In this document: positions 36,255 to 48,334 of the stretch, piece after piece
Position numbering within the stretch: the stretch's first letter is position 1
How the letters are laid out: every line of letters starts with the position of its first letter
NCBI GenBank assembly: GCA_026826555.1
Contig: JAKSZT010053881.1
Coordinates: 9,202,593 to 9,266,592 of the forward strand
DNA length: 64,000 nt
From: Tolypeutes matacus
Taxonomy: Eukaryota; Chordata; Mammalia; Cingulata; Chlamyphoridae
Reading direction: 5' to 3'
Made by a program: the position numbers and the translations under genes
Notes under the pieces: model-generated
Databases searched by the model: none
The model's input: the letters and a program-made list of their open reading frames with translations, nothing else
Told to the model about the DNA's origin: nothing

Positions 36255-36540
36255 GTCTCAGTTGCTACCTATTGAGCACCTATGCACTTCAAAGTTTCTC
36301 ATTTATTTTTTTTTATTTATTTTTTTTTTTTTTACCGGGAGGTCCTGGGGATCGAACCCAGGTCCCTCATTTAATTCTCTCAACAGCCCAAGGAGATAAA
36401 CTTTATTCCATTTTACAGTGAGAAAAGGAAGATTTCGAGATGCTAAGCAACCCCCAGGTCACTAGCCTTAAGTTCTGGTGCCAGGATTTGAGGACAGGTC
36501 TGTCTGATTCCAGAGCCTATGCGCCTAACCACTACACGCA
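36255..36540 (-). mobile_element. MIR SINE split by a DAS fragment
   Basis: TATTGAGCACCTATGCACTT on one side; on the other CTCAACAGCCCAAGGAGATA, CCATTTTACAGTGAGAAAAG and GCCTAACCACTACACGC. The DAS fragment at 36306-36365 interrupts it. Confidence 0.8.
36306..36365 (-). mobile_element. Severely truncated DAS-SINE
   Basis: Only a T-rich tail and the reverse B-box (CCTGGGGATCGAACCCAGGT) remain. CTCATTTA duplicates at 36298-36305 and 36366-36373, so the copy was 5'-truncated on insertion and has lost its A-box. Confidence 0.88.
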
Positions 36541-36564
36541 AGAGCTGCTCCAGAAACACCTGCT

Positions 36565-36885
36565 AATTCAAAGAAAGGAGAGAGGAGAAAGGAAGGAAAG
36601 AGAGAAGGGGGGGTGGAGAGGAAGGGAGTAACAAAGGAAGGAAAGAGGGGAGGGAGGGAGGGAGGGAGAGAGGAAGGAAGGAAGGCAGGAAGGCAGGAAG
36701 GCAGGAAGGCAGGAAGGCAGGAAGGCAGGAAGGNNNNNNNNNNAGGAAGGCAGGAAGGCAGGAAGGCAGGAAGGCAGGAAGGCAGGAAGGAAGGAAGGAA
36801 GGAAGGAAGGAAGGAAGGAAGGAAGGAAGGAAGGAAGGAAGGAAGGAAGGAAGGCAGGAAGGAAGGCAGGAAGGCACGAAGGAAG
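36565..36885 (+). repeat. Polypurine GGAAGGCA/GGAA tract with gap
   Basis: About 320 bp is almost pure purine on the plus strand: AGAGG/GGGA-rich, then (GGAAGGCA)n, then a long (GGAA)n. Ten N at 36734-36743 interrupt it. Long open frames on either strand are products of the repeat. Confidence 0.95.
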
Positions 36886-37024
36886 GGGCAGGCACTGTGC
36901 CCAATCCCTGCACCACTGTGGACGCCATCCAGGTGCTACATGGACAGTCACCTGCTGGTGGTAGGCAATCTGATTATATCTGACACAAGGAACCAGTTAT
37001 TTTGTTTTGAAACCAGGGTAGCAA

Positions 37025-37400
37025 GACTCATTCATTCACTCAACGAAGATGTATTAGCACCTACCATGTGCTAACAGGAAGTTGAGGATACAGGAGTGAA
37101 CTAAACAAGTCCCTGTTTTGTGGAGTTTACCTTCTAATGGGGGAGATAAACAACAAACACAAAATGTGTCAAATGTAGTAAGTCCTATGAAAGAAAAATA
37201 AAGCAAGTAAAAGAGATAAAGCAATTAGCAGAGGGATGCTATTTTAGATAGGGTGGTCAGAGAAGGCCTCTCAGAGGAGGTGACATTTGAGCAGAGGTGA
37301 GAGACAGAGTCAGAGTCATGACTATATCTGAGGGAAGAGCATCTCAGGCAGTCAGGACAGCCAGTGCAAAGGTCCTGCGGTGAGAGCACGTTTGGTGTGA
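37025..37400 (-). mobile_element. L2 3' region
   Basis: Reverse L2 in order: AGCACCTACCATGTGCTAAC, AGGATACAGGAGTGAACTAA, GATAGGGTGGTCAGAGAAGG and GGTGACATTTGAGCAGAGGT. Confidence 0.88.
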
Positions 37401-37424
37401 ACTAGGAGCAGACTACAGTATAGT

Positions 37425-37625
37425 GCAGTGGAAATAGGGGGTACCTTCAGCCGACCTGGGTTCAAATCCCTTCCCTGCTTCCTCCCAACAGTGTAACTGT
37501 ACCCAATCTGTAACATCTCCATGCCTTATCAATAAAATAGAGATAATAATTCTATATCCCTCATGGGGTTGTTGTTGTGAGGATTAAGTAAGTTAATACC
37601 ATGTAAAGCACTGTGATTATTTTTA
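37425..37625 (+). mobile_element. MIR SINE
   Basis: CCTGGGTTCAAATCCCTTCC, GTTGTTGTTGTGAGGATTAA, CATGTAAAGCACTGTGATTA. Confidence 0.85.
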
Positions 37626-38887
37626 ACCAGGCCATTGATACCTCAGTTCCAACCAAGACATTTTATTTTCAATTTGATAGTTTTGAATCCCAGGGTTAAA
37701 TTATGTCACTGGCTTTGTACATGGCCAGTAAGTTCCTCCAAAACTCTGACTTCCTTAGCTGGGTATCCTGTCCTGACAAGCAGGGCTCTGAAGGCACCAT
37801 TACTGATGTTATTACAATAAGAACTAGGAGAAAATTACTCCAACATCACTGTTACACTAATTTAACTTATGCTCTTCATTCAACATAACCCCTGCTCCTA
37901 AGAATCTGCTGCTAAGTCTTAGGAGCTATAATCTACTGCCCCTCCAATTTAAGTTATTGATTTCATAGAATCGGATCCTACCAGTTGACAAAAAGCATAT
38001 GGCCCACAGAGGAGAGAGCTTTAATTACAATCCTCTGTCTTGAGAATGGTTAAAATTTCATAACTTAAGATGGTAATTTAATTTTTAAAAGTCCATTGTC
38101 CAATGTCCTTTATGCCTAAAAATATTGTTTCTTTCCAAAGAAATTAGAACATCAAAGCAAAACTTAAGAGTCCTATGGCCTGGCTGTCTCAAGACTGATC
38201 CTTAGAGCACAGGCCCCAATAAGGCAACTCTAGAAGGTACTGTGAGCGGCTGTGGGGATGGGATCAGAGCCAAGAGAGGATGTTAGTGCCATAATGAAAT
38301 TCTGTCCATCTGCCCCATACCCTCTGCCCTGGCTCTTTTCTTTAATGCTATGTTAACTTTTAATCTTTGTGGTGCAATGGTAAAGGGCAAGTCACAGGCA
38401 GGGAGAAACCACAGCAAGCCCTTGCCTGTTAGAGGTAAAAATAGGAGTCTTTTCAAACCACTTATAAGGCTGGAGAAAGCCCAGGGCTGCTCCTTTAAGA
38501 CAGACTATTAAAAAGAGGTCAGAGATATTCAGTGAGTATAAGGGGAGATTCCAGAACTCTGGAGGATGGTAGAGATTGGAGAAGGACTCCACAAATGCTG
38601 AATTGAAGAAAGAGAAAAATATCTGATCCAGTGTCAAACCTGAAAGTGGACATGCATTGTTAAAAGTAGAAAGAGAAGCTAACTACCTGATTAAGCCCAT
38701 CAAGATAAACAGATGCCTAGACACCAGCAAAAAATTACACGCTATACTAAGAAACAGGAAGACATGGCCCAGTCTAACAAGCAAACTAAAAAAAACAGGA
38801 GGAGATGCAGAATGTGGAACTAATCAAGGATGTCCAAACAAATATCATGATTCAGTTTAATGAAGTGAAGGAGGAGATGAAGGATAT

Positions 38888-39050
38888 ATTTTTAAGATTT
38901 ATTTTATTTATTTATTTCTCCTCCCCCTTCATTGTTTGTGCTCACCATCTGCTCTCTGTTTGTCTTCTTTTTGAGAGGCACCAGGAACCGAACCCAGGAC
39001 CTCCCATGTGGGAGAGAGGCACCCAATTACTTGAGCCACCTCCACTCCCA
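38888..39050 (-). mobile_element. DAS-SINE (tail half of the dimeric type)
   Basis: TTTAAGATTTATTTTATTTA, the TGTTTGTGCTCACCATCTGC linker, a reverse B-box and CCACTCCC. GAGATGAAGGATAT (38874-38887) and GAGATAAAGGATAT (39051-39064) form a 13/14 duplication. Confidence 0.9.
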
Positions 39051-39080
39051 GAGATAAAGGATATTAAGAAGACATGGGGG

Positions 39081-39430
39081 TGGGAAGCGGATGTGGCTCA
39101 AGCAGCTGGGCTCCCACCTACCATGTGGGAGGTCCCAGGTTTGGTTCTCAGTGCCTCCTAAAGAAGACAAGCAAGATAGCGAGCTGACACAATGGGTTGG
39201 CGTGGCAAGCTGACACAACAAGATGACACAGTAAGATGACGCAACCAAGTGAGACACAACAAACAGGGAGCAGAGGTGGTTCAAGAGATTAGGGGCCTCC
39301 CTCCCACATGGGAGACCCCGGGTTCAGTTCCCGGTGCCTTTTAAAAAGAAGATGAGCAGACAGAGCACTCAAACAACAAGGGGGGGGGCGGCGGGTAGAA
39401 ATAAATGAAAATTAATAAATCTTAAAAAAA
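39081..39430 (+). mobile_element. DAS-SINE, two-headed
   Basis: Heads at 39081 and about 39267, then AACAAGGGGGGGGGCGGCGG and an A tail. AAGAAGACATGGGGG (39066-39080) and AAGAAGACATGGAGG (39431-39445) flank it. Confidence 0.92.
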
Positions 39431-40379
39431 AAGAAGACATGGAGGAACATACAGAAGAAATCGTAAGCATACATAAAAAGATAACAGATCTGATGGTGAT
39501 GAACGGCACAACGCAAGAAACTAAAAATATGCTAGAAGCACATAACAGCAGATTTGAACAGGCAGAGGAAAGAATCAGTGACAGAGAAGATAATACATCT
39601 GATATCGCACAGATAGTAGAACAGATAGATAAAAAAGATAGGAAAAATTCAGCATGAACTCAGGGAATTGAACGATAACAAGAAACACACAAACATATGC
39701 ATTATAGGCATCCCAGAGAGAGAAGAGAGGAGGAAAGGGGCAGAAGGAGTGTTGGAGGAAATAGGGGCTGAAATTTTCCCAACTCTTTTGAGGGACATGG
39801 ATGTACAAGTCCAGGAAGTGCAGCACACCTCAAACAGTATAAATCCTAACAGGCCTACCCTGAGACATATACTTATCAAACTGTCAAACATGCAAAACAA
39901 AAAGTGAATCCTGAAAGTAGCAAGAGAAAAGAGATCCATCGTATTTAAGGGAAGCTCAATAAGATTAAGTGCTGATCTCTCATCTGAAACCATGGAGGTG
40001 AGAAGGCAGTGGTATGACATAGTTAAGGTGCTAAAAGAAAAAACTGCCAGCCAAGAATTCTGTACCCAGCAAAGCCGTCATTCAAAAATGAGGGAGAGAT
40101 CAAAATATTCACAGATAAACAGAAATTAAGAGAGTTTGTCAACAAAAAAACCTGCCCTCCAGGAAATACTAAAGAGAGTTCTGCAAGTTGAAAGGAAGAA
40201 AAGGGAGAGAGGGGGTTAGAGGAGAGTGTAGATAGGAAGATTATTAGTAAGAATAAGTAAAAAGATAAAAAAGGAGAAATAAAAACAAAACATGACATGT
40301 ATAAATCTAAGTTTTAAAAATGGCTAATGTAGGCACAGGTTTTGATGAAAGAGCACATGGAAGTTCAAAATGAATTGGT

Positions 40380-40550
40380 TACCAGTGCTGGCCACTGTTC
40401 AATTATGTGTGAATCCCCTGGAATCTTGTTAAAATGCAGATCTTGACTCCATTGGTCTGGGATGGGGCCTTTGATTCTGCTTTTCTACCAAGCTCACAGA
40501 CATGCTAATGCTGTAGATCCACCTACCACACACTATGAGGACCAAAGCCC
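40380..40550 (+). mobile_element. MER5A-like MITE
   Basis: CCCCTGGAATCTTGTTAAAA, TGCAGATCTTGACTCCATTG and GATTCTGCTTTTCTACCAAG follow the MER5A order. The ends are degraded. Confidence 0.7.
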
Positions 40551-40814
40551 TGTTTGGGGACACAGAGAATTTGTCCCTTAGAGAATATGTTCTCAAACCT
40601 TGATACCTATAGGAATCATACCTGTAGTTTTCAAACTCTCAACACTCAGATTGTTAATAACCATACATCCCATGCTAAAAATACTAGAACAGCAGAGACT
40701 TTTCAAATTCAAGAAAAGAAAAATCATATCTGTGTTTTGGAAGGTACGCACAATAATAGACAAATAAGTGGGAGTGAGAGATGCTGAATCCAACAAAACC
40801 AACTGTTACTAGTC

Positions 40815-41425
40815 CAGGTGAGATGATGACTGGGGAATGGATAAGAAAATGCCAACTATCTGCTAAAGGTTAACCACCAGTGGAATTGGTGTGATTCAGT
40901 TCTGGGAAGTAAGTAAAGCAAAGTTAAATATGACTGAGACTCCTGGTTTGGCAACTGGTGCCATTTAACTGACATGGGAAATGAAGCAGATGAGACTGGG
41001 ACCACAGAGAAATAGGATGTTGGATTTGAGACTTCATTTTATGGAAAGACCTGGAGAACAACCAGGTGACACGACCCAACAGGCTGCTGAAAATGTGAGT
41101 ATGAAATATATAGCTGGGAGTTGCTGGTATAAAGTGGCCACTGAAGCTTAGAAATATGAGCAACTCGATATAGATAGAGAAGACAAGATGAGAAAGGGAA
41201 AATGGAACCTTGGAGAATGCCGACACATGGGGACCAAGTGAGCATTGAAAAGGAAAACTGAAGTGAGATCAGAAACGTTAGAGGAAAACCAGAAGTGGTT
41301 CTCCAAGGAAACCAAGGGGGGGGGCAGGGGGGAGACATGGTAGAAAGAGGAGAGCAAAGCAGCAAATGCATCAGGGAGAGGACAATTAAGAGGCTGACTG
41401 AATTTTGTACTTTGCACCTTTTCTA
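40815..41425 (-). mobile_element. L2 ORF2 3' region
   Basis: Reverse L2: CTCCTGGTTTGGCAACTGGT, GGTGCCATTTAACTGACATG, GGTATAAAGTGGCCACTGAAG and GGAACCTTGGAGAATGCC. Open frames here are on the L2 sense strand but broken. Confidence 0.65.
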
Positions 41426-42598
41426 GAGACTGGTGTGGTGGGTGTGGGAACCTGCCTGCAGCAGGTTGAGGAGTAAATGGGAGGTGAGAAAAAGAGACAA
41501 TAACTAAGACACCATCAGCCCTGACAAGACTACCTTGTTATCAAAGATTCGATAGCATGAGGAAAGTTTTATTCTCACTCCGTGGAGGTGTAAGGTGTGA
41601 GAAACCGAAACTAAAATGTGCTGGGGGTTATCTTCTGGAGGTGGAAAGGAGATTTCTTAGTTAACACCTGGATCTCATGACACCACTAATCCTGAAACTA
41701 GCAGTAGGTATTCAGAAAGGCTAGTTGCTTCTGACAAGTGCTGAGGACAATGTATTCACCCACACATTGTCAACCTGCAGTTACAATTCTCACTTCCATA
41801 CTCTTCTTGCCACTAGCATCCCTAGTTTTTCTCTCCCAGCAGAATAACACCATGGGGCTGGCTAAGCAGCAGTTCGCAGGGTGGTAAAGAGAGTAACAAA
41901 AAACCACAGCACCAACTACCAAGCAAGATGCTGTGAGGCCGTCACCATTCAGACACAAGAAGGCTTTACCAAAAATACAAGCCAGGTCCCAGGACACTGG
42001 GACCAATCCCCCCACTTCGTGTCAGAATCTACCTAACTGCCCTTCTGTTTCCTCTCTGAGAAACAAAGAGGAGCAGAAGGAAGAGAAAGCCTTTAATCCT
42101 AAAAATTATTCTTAATTTCCAACTACAGAGAGCTTGAGAAAAATCTGAAAGCCAACAGAAAAACGAGTCAATTTTTTAAAAATGTGTATCTACAACACTT
42201 TACCCTTTACCCTCCACAAAAAAGCAATCCAGCCCCCAAATGATCATTTTTCTTGGCTTAATTTCACTATTTTTGTGATATATATAATTAGAAACAGACT
42301 GCTTTTTCCTGGCTTTAGAGAACAAGATCTTCAGAGCTGCAAGAGTTGCCAACTACAGAATCTCAACCTTAGCAGAATTTCTTTTGCAAACCTCTTACCT
42401 ATACACCTACTTGAAAAATACATTAATTCCAAAGAAAATATTTAAATCCCCTATTATTAAGCAAACGTGACTTTTCTCCTTTAGACTACACCCTCCCTGC
42501 TTTACCTCTCTCCTTGTTCAAATTAAGTGGAATCCTACTTATGTTCACTGTCTTCCATTTAAAACATTACCAAAGGTCAGGAATAAAACCAAATATAG

Positions 42599-42690
42599 GA
42601 GAGTAGAAGTAGCTCACATGACTGAGCAGCTGCTTCCCATGTACAAGGTCCCAGGTTCAATCCCTGTACCTCCTAAAAACAAAACAAACA
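42599..42690 (+). mobile_element. Short DAS-SINE
   Basis: GGAGAGTAGAAGTAGCTCAC head and CCAGGTTCAATCCC B-box, tail AAAAACAAAACAAACA. First of three DAS copies in a row. Confidence 0.85.
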
Positions 42691-43105
42691 GGGAAATAGA
42701 TGTGGCTCAAGCGATTGGGCTCCCATCTACCATATAGGAGGTCCAGGGTTTGATTCCCGGGGCCTCCTGGTGAAAGGCAAGCTAGCCCGAGCGGAGAGCT
42801 GGCCCCCACACAGGAGTGCTGGCTTGTACAGAAAGCTGGCACAGCAAGATGATGCAACAAAAAGAGACACAGAGGAGAGACAATAAGAGACACAGCAGAC
42901 CAGGGAGCTGAGGTGGCACAAGAGATTGAGGCCTTCTCTCCCACTCCAGAAGGTCCCAGGATCAGTTCCCGGTGTCACCTAAAGAGAAGACAAGCAGACA
43001 CAGAAGAACACAGACAGCAGACAGCAAGTGCAAAACAACAAGGGGACGGGGGGGGGGCAGATATATAAATAAATAAATAAATATTTAAAAAAGAAAAGAA
43101 AAAAC
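42691..43105 (+). mobile_element. DAS-SINE, two-headed
   Basis: Heads at 42691 and about 42903, the CACAGAGGAGAGACAATAAG linker, a G-run and an AATAAATAAATA tail. Same layout as the copy at 16087. Confidence 0.88.
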
Positions 43106-43116
43106 CAATTCTCATT

Positions 43117-43215
43117 GGGAAGCAGATGTAGCTCAAGGGGTTGAGCACCCGCTTCCCATGTACGAGGTCCTGGGCTCAACCCCTGGTACCTCCTAAAAAT
43201 AAAAATAAAAATAAG
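43117..43215 (+). mobile_element. Short DAS-SINE
   Basis: GGGAAGCAGATGTAGCTCAA head and GGGCTCAACCCCTGG in place of the B-box, AAAAATAAAAATA tail. Third member of the cluster. Confidence 0.85.
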
Positions 43216-43275
43216 GTAATTTTTTTTCTTTTTTTTTTTCTTCTTTTTGTTACTTTTTATGTTTTTTCTTCATAG
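43216..43275 (+). repeat. T-rich low-complexity tract
   Basis: About 60 bp, more than 80 percent T on the plus strand, after a DAS tail. Confidence 0.85.
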
Positions 43276-46200
43276 GTAATGTTTTAAAGACCCAGCATGG
43301 TATATACATGGGATACTTTGTGGAGGTATTTTCAAGAATTTAGTAGAACTGGTTTTACAGGAAACTTCCCTATTAGCCCACACACTGAATGAAATTAGAA
43401 CTTTGAATATCTTAGAGAGCAACTACTTTAATGATGAAATAAAGATGCCACAAGCTGAAAAAGACATAAATATGGAAAAATGTGAAATATATCAAGTAGG
43501 TCATCCGTCCCCTGGTTCTTGTGTCAAAAACATGACCCATCCAATGGTTGTACAGCAACTGTAATGAATAATGAGCATACTAGACTAAAAAAACAAAAAA
43601 CAAAAAGAAAACAGGTGTCTTCACAAAATGGGTTGTTAGCCTCATTATTTTTTCATGATTTCTATGGTATATTATGAACACAATCTCTCTGAAGACATAA
43701 AAATAAGAAAATTAAGAGAAATGTCTATTCAGAAAAACTTTGACAAAAAGATAAAGACCAGCAATAGTAAACATGCCCATTTAGAAGATCAGAAACTTCT
43801 CCCACACATATAGGGAAGGCCTTATACTGCAATGATGCAAAATATATGTAATGAGTCAACGGTGCTTTCCCTCAAAGTTGGATTTAATTTGCCAGTCAGT
43901 TGTACAAAGTCTAATTTTAAAAAATGAGACATTTATTCTTGGTGGACACTCAGAAGAGAGTTTTGTGTTTGAGTATGTTTTGTTTTAAAGAACAAACACA
44001 GAAAAGAGATAACTCCTAATACAGCATCACACAAAACTACTTAGGTTACCACATGAGCACAGGGCTTTGAGATTAGAATCTAAGTATTTCACCTCAAATA
44101 ACCTTCAAAGTATAAAAAAAAAACAAACCCACATTCTGCTCCAGCAATTATCATACAGTTAGTTAAATATGAAATAAAGTTAGCAAACAGCCACCAATGT
44201 GTTATTGCATCCAAGGACCAACTTCATACTGTCTAAACACATAAATCACTAAAAAGGTTAACAGAATTATACACCCAAAAGAGAATCTTGTCGCAGGCCA
44301 AAAAGAAGTATGTGTCCATCAAGTTTCCATTAACAAAACCGCATAATAAGAACAAAAACAAAATCCAAATTTCTGCTATGCCCTCCACCTGCTCCATTTG
44401 GTACCCTCACTATGACTGGTGGTTAGTCACCCTGCTCTTAACCTGCAGACCTTCTCCAGGGCAATCTGATCAATGGAAAAGCTCAAGGACTAGGATGTAT
44501 AAGGACTGTTTTCTAAGCATCATTTTTTCAGGGACTAAAACAACATAAAGGTGTTTTTATAAAAGGTCCATCTGTAGTTTCATGAAAAAAAAAAAAAAAA
44601 AAAAAACTGACCTTCAGCATGTACACCAGGGAAATGAATTATGAGCTTGGAAGAACAAAAAACCAGATACTTCTTCCTCCTGCAAATAACACCCAAACTG
44701 AAGCCCTCTTTCCCTCAGAGTCCAGTGTCTAAGAGATAGAGTATGTGCCTATGTATTCAACTCCTTTTCTTAAAGTGAAGATAGAGCTAACACTTCAGGT
44801 TTAATTCTACATTATTATTGTGGCAACAGTTTAACAATTTCTAAAAATGAACTTTGCCAGCCTACATATCCCTGTGGGTCCTCTTCCCAGACTTTTAAGA
44901 AGCTTTCAGCATAAAGGAATCACCAGCACAAACAGGGCACTAACCATTTTTTCCCCTCTAATTATCTTAAGCCTATCTGGATGGCCTGAAGGCATCATTC
45001 TGACCCTCCGGGGTAATCCTCATTTTAAATATGATCTCCTACCTCCTAAGTATAACGGAAGTGCCTATTTGAGTCTTGATCACTGGCCGAAACTGAAGAA
45101 AAAAGAATGTACAAGAGTGGCCAAATGAGAGTGGCCTCACCCAGAAATTTATTAGTGCTGCTTCAAACAAATCTTGGTTGAGAGATAAAACTCATTACTC
45201 TCTAAGAAGGAAGGAAGAATACTTGGAAATCTGTGCTACATCTTAAGCAAAGACTTTGCAGGCAGAGGAAAATAAAGCCCAATGTCAGTTAACAAACAAA
45301 TGTGCTGTTTCAAAAGATAGAAAACAAAAAATCTAGAAATGGACAGAGCCCAGGAAATGAACCCAGATCCTTTTTGTAAGGCCCTTCCAAGCTGTGTTGA
45401 TTTATTTCAGCTTGACTAGGAACCAAAACATCTTGTATTTTATGAAATGTTACAGAGAGACAATGCTATCATTTCAAGTGTTACTCTGAGGATGTGGAAC
45501 CAGAGAAATTACTACTGTGGATCTTGGTACAGTAATTTTCTTCCAAAACCACAAACGCCCTCACTGAATTTGTTAAAAGCTAACTGAAGTTTCTTTTCAT
45601 ATAACCTTACTCTCTTACATTCCAAATTGTACATGTTCCTAGTGGGGCAATACAAGATTGCTTTTAAGGTAAAGATCCCTGAAAACATTTCTCTAACTCG
45701 AGTTACCAAAATTTCAAAAAGTGAGTATCAACATTTTTGAAACTCAAAAAATTTTTAAGTGTGAAAATATAAGAAAAATCTTTCACTGGACAGACTGAAA
45801 GAGCAATAAAATAATTTTTTAAATAACTGGTAAAAGAAAAATGAAGATTGTCCTCTATTAACTAACAACTCTGACAGTTAAAATTATTGTGTCCAACAGC
45901 AATGAGAGAACAGGAAAAAGGTTTTTTCAAAATGAATTATCAAGAGTGGAGGTAATTCAAAATGACCAGAGTAAAATCATCCAGGAAAAATATTACAGCA
46001 GTGTTAATACTTTCTGGGTATCCTCTATGTTCTAATTGCTGTATCTATTAAACTTCACATGTAAAGTCAGAAGTCTTCCACATATTTATGATGCCAGGAA
46101 ACTGGTCATCTCTTGGTACTAAAGAAGTCAACAGTGATCACCAGCTTAGTCTTCAAATAGACATTTCTGAGGGCCCAGAACCTGCCCTCAGAAAAGCAAG

Positions 46201-46625
46201 CAGCCACCTGACTTTTAACAAGTTTGCGTGCAAAAGGGAAGGATTCATTCCTTTGAATCTCAAAAAGAACGGGACAATAGTTTACTTTAAGCAACCCAAT
46301 CTTGACAATCCAGATTGGCTTACCATGGCAAAGCCCCAGCCAGCCTTAAGGCATCCTGGCCACTTGCTATCAGTTGATTGAATGAGGACAGTTAATTTGC
46401 CAAACTGTAAGCCCAGGAACCATAGGCTATTAGGCAGTAAGGGACTGATAAATGTTTGCTGAATGAGTAAATTAGATCAGAACATGAAAGACTAAATTAG
46501 ATCCTAAATAAGATACTAGTCTGAAACATAAGTACAATGCTGAGATTTAGAAAGAAGGGACTAAATTCAAAAGTTATTTTAAAATGGGATCCCTTGACCT
46601 TAACTAGAAGAATGAAATAAAATTT

Positions 46626-46811
46626 GGGAGTGGATGTGGCTTAATCAGTTGAGTACCCGCCTCCCACATCAGAGGTCCAAGGTTCCCAGTGCCTCCTAAA
46701 AAGAAACAGACGAGCAAAAAAAAAAAAAAAAAGACAATGAGCGTAAACAATAAGCAAACAGATGAGGGAGCCATCTGGGGGTGGGTAGGAGGGATAATTA
46801 TTTTTTTAAAT
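46626..46811 (+). mobile_element. DAS-SINE, internally deleted
   Basis: One head (GGGAGTGGATGTGGCTTAAT) with a deleted B-box (GGTCCAAGGTTCCCAG), then a poly-A run and the distal tail of the dimeric type (GGGAGCCATCTGGGGGTGGG). The second head is missing. Confidence 0.75.
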
Positions 46812-47286
46812 TCCATCAATACTACCTAACTACACAAGAAACAAGAGAGCAAACTGGCCTACAAAACTGCAGACAAACATTGAAAACCCTTTTTAAAAGT
46901 TGGTTTGACTGTTTTTTCAAGCATGTTAACTCTTAAGTATTGTTTATATTTACAGGTGTGAGTAACTAGACACATCCCACCCATACTAAACATGACACTA
47001 TTGAACTATTACTATACTTAAATATAAGCCTCTGAAGAATGCATAGTAATAGAATTGCTGTTACTTAGGATTACAATCCCTTATTGTCTTGAATTTGAAA
47101 GATGTTAATTAAAGATGATAATGGCAGGATTGTGCATGCACCAATCTCCCTAAGAACAAATTCGCTCTATCCAGTTTTCTACAAAAGACAAGGAAGGATC
47201 ATTACAAAAGGATTCACAATGGATTTCTCTGTACTGCAGTTCCCCCAGATAACTTAAATTTTATCCAAACTACACAAAATTATTTT

Positions 47287-47406
47287 TTGTTTTTGTTTTT
47301 GTCTTTGTTTTTGTTTTTGTTTTTACCAGGAGGTACCGGGGATCGAACCCTGGTCTCTCCATATGGTAGATGGACGCTGAACCTCTTGAGCCACATCCGT
47401 TTCCCC
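47287..47406 (-). mobile_element. Short DAS-SINE
   Basis: (TTTTTG)n tail, reverse B-box GGGGATCGAACCCTGG, ending CACATCCGTTTCCCC. Exact duplication AAAATTATTTT at 47276-47286 and 47407-47417. Confidence 0.92.
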
Positions 47407-48334
47407 AAAATTATTTTATGTACATGTGTTAAGGAAAATAGTTTTTTTAAAAAACTACATGTGTATTTAATATCTGTCCAGCCACAACAGAGTTCTTGAT
47501 ATATAATTGACATATATCTGTCCTTAAGGCCACTTAATCACTTGCTAGATAAAGCCACATTTTTCACTTCTAAAATGTATGTTTAATATCCTAAATGCTA
47601 GTTATGTGCCTTATAGACATCAACAGTGTTATGCTCCCCCTATTGGCTAATATTCAAAATAACAATGAATTCCCTAGGGGTTGCCTTTGAAGTGCTGGGG
47701 TTCAAAAGTAAGTTGGTGATTTTATATTCAAAAACATGAGCTGAATCAACAGTTGTTAGGCAAAGCTGCCATGTAACTGTCAGATTCCATCAAAACAGGA
47801 AAAATTAAAGTTGACAAATGACAAAGACAAACTGAAGTGCAAAAAATATGCTGAAGTCTTGAAACACTAAACAATGCAGAATTAAAGCCAAAGCAGAGAA
47901 CACCAAGAAACAGCAACATCCTTTAGCTGACACAATGGCATGAAATCAATTTTATTTTAATAGCCCTTAAGGAGGTAAGAATTATTTCCCTGCCTCCTAT
48001 GCCAGCCTCAAGCTGTTTCCTAAGAAGGAAGCCAAATAATGCTGATCAACAATGTCAGGAGAATTAGTAAAAGAAATTTAGAACGGAGTCATTAATTAAT
48101 ACAAGTCTGGGTTCTAATTATAATTATTTGGAGCCAGTTTCAGAGGAGCTGTAATTTGGCACCCCTCTAAGTATACCATTTAAATAAATCACAGATACCT
48201 TACTTGTAGTTCAAGAAATAACAAGTTCAACTCAAATGGGCTGCTGAAGGATGGGAGAGGATGCATGGACCAACGGCACACAAACCTAACTGCACCTGCT
48301 GCTCTGAGATGACTCTTAAGTCAGAACTAATAGA

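Larger units (their letters stand above)
38650..40330 (+). mobile_element. HAL1-like LINE (ORF1 only), interrupted
   Basis: Translations after 39440 resemble L1 ORF1p: a coiled-coil stretch ending EQAEERISDRED, then an RRM-type segment with ICIIGIPERE and RHILIKLSN. A C-terminal-domain-like part follows (QPRILYPAKPSF near 40049, in another frame). The frames are broken. There is no ORF2; after the ORF1 region the element runs into an A-rich 3' end near 40290. Two DAS-SINEs interrupt it (38888-39050 and 39081-39430). An ORF1-only structure fits HAL1, but an internally deleted L1 is possible. Confidence 0.7.

Noticed and set aside
36720..36880. Regularly spaced repeats resembling a CRISPR array
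   Set aside because: Period of 4-8 bp with no unique spacers: a microsatellite in a mammalian genome.
36563..37074. Long frames of repeated Leu-Pro-Ser or Gly-Arg-Lys-Glu residues
   Set aside because: Translations of the GGAA/GGAAGGCA microsatellite, including N; not coding.
39439..39907. ORF1-like frames considered as a host gene
   Set aside because: They match the order of L1-type ORF1 domains, are frameshifted, and sit in a LINE with SINE insertions.
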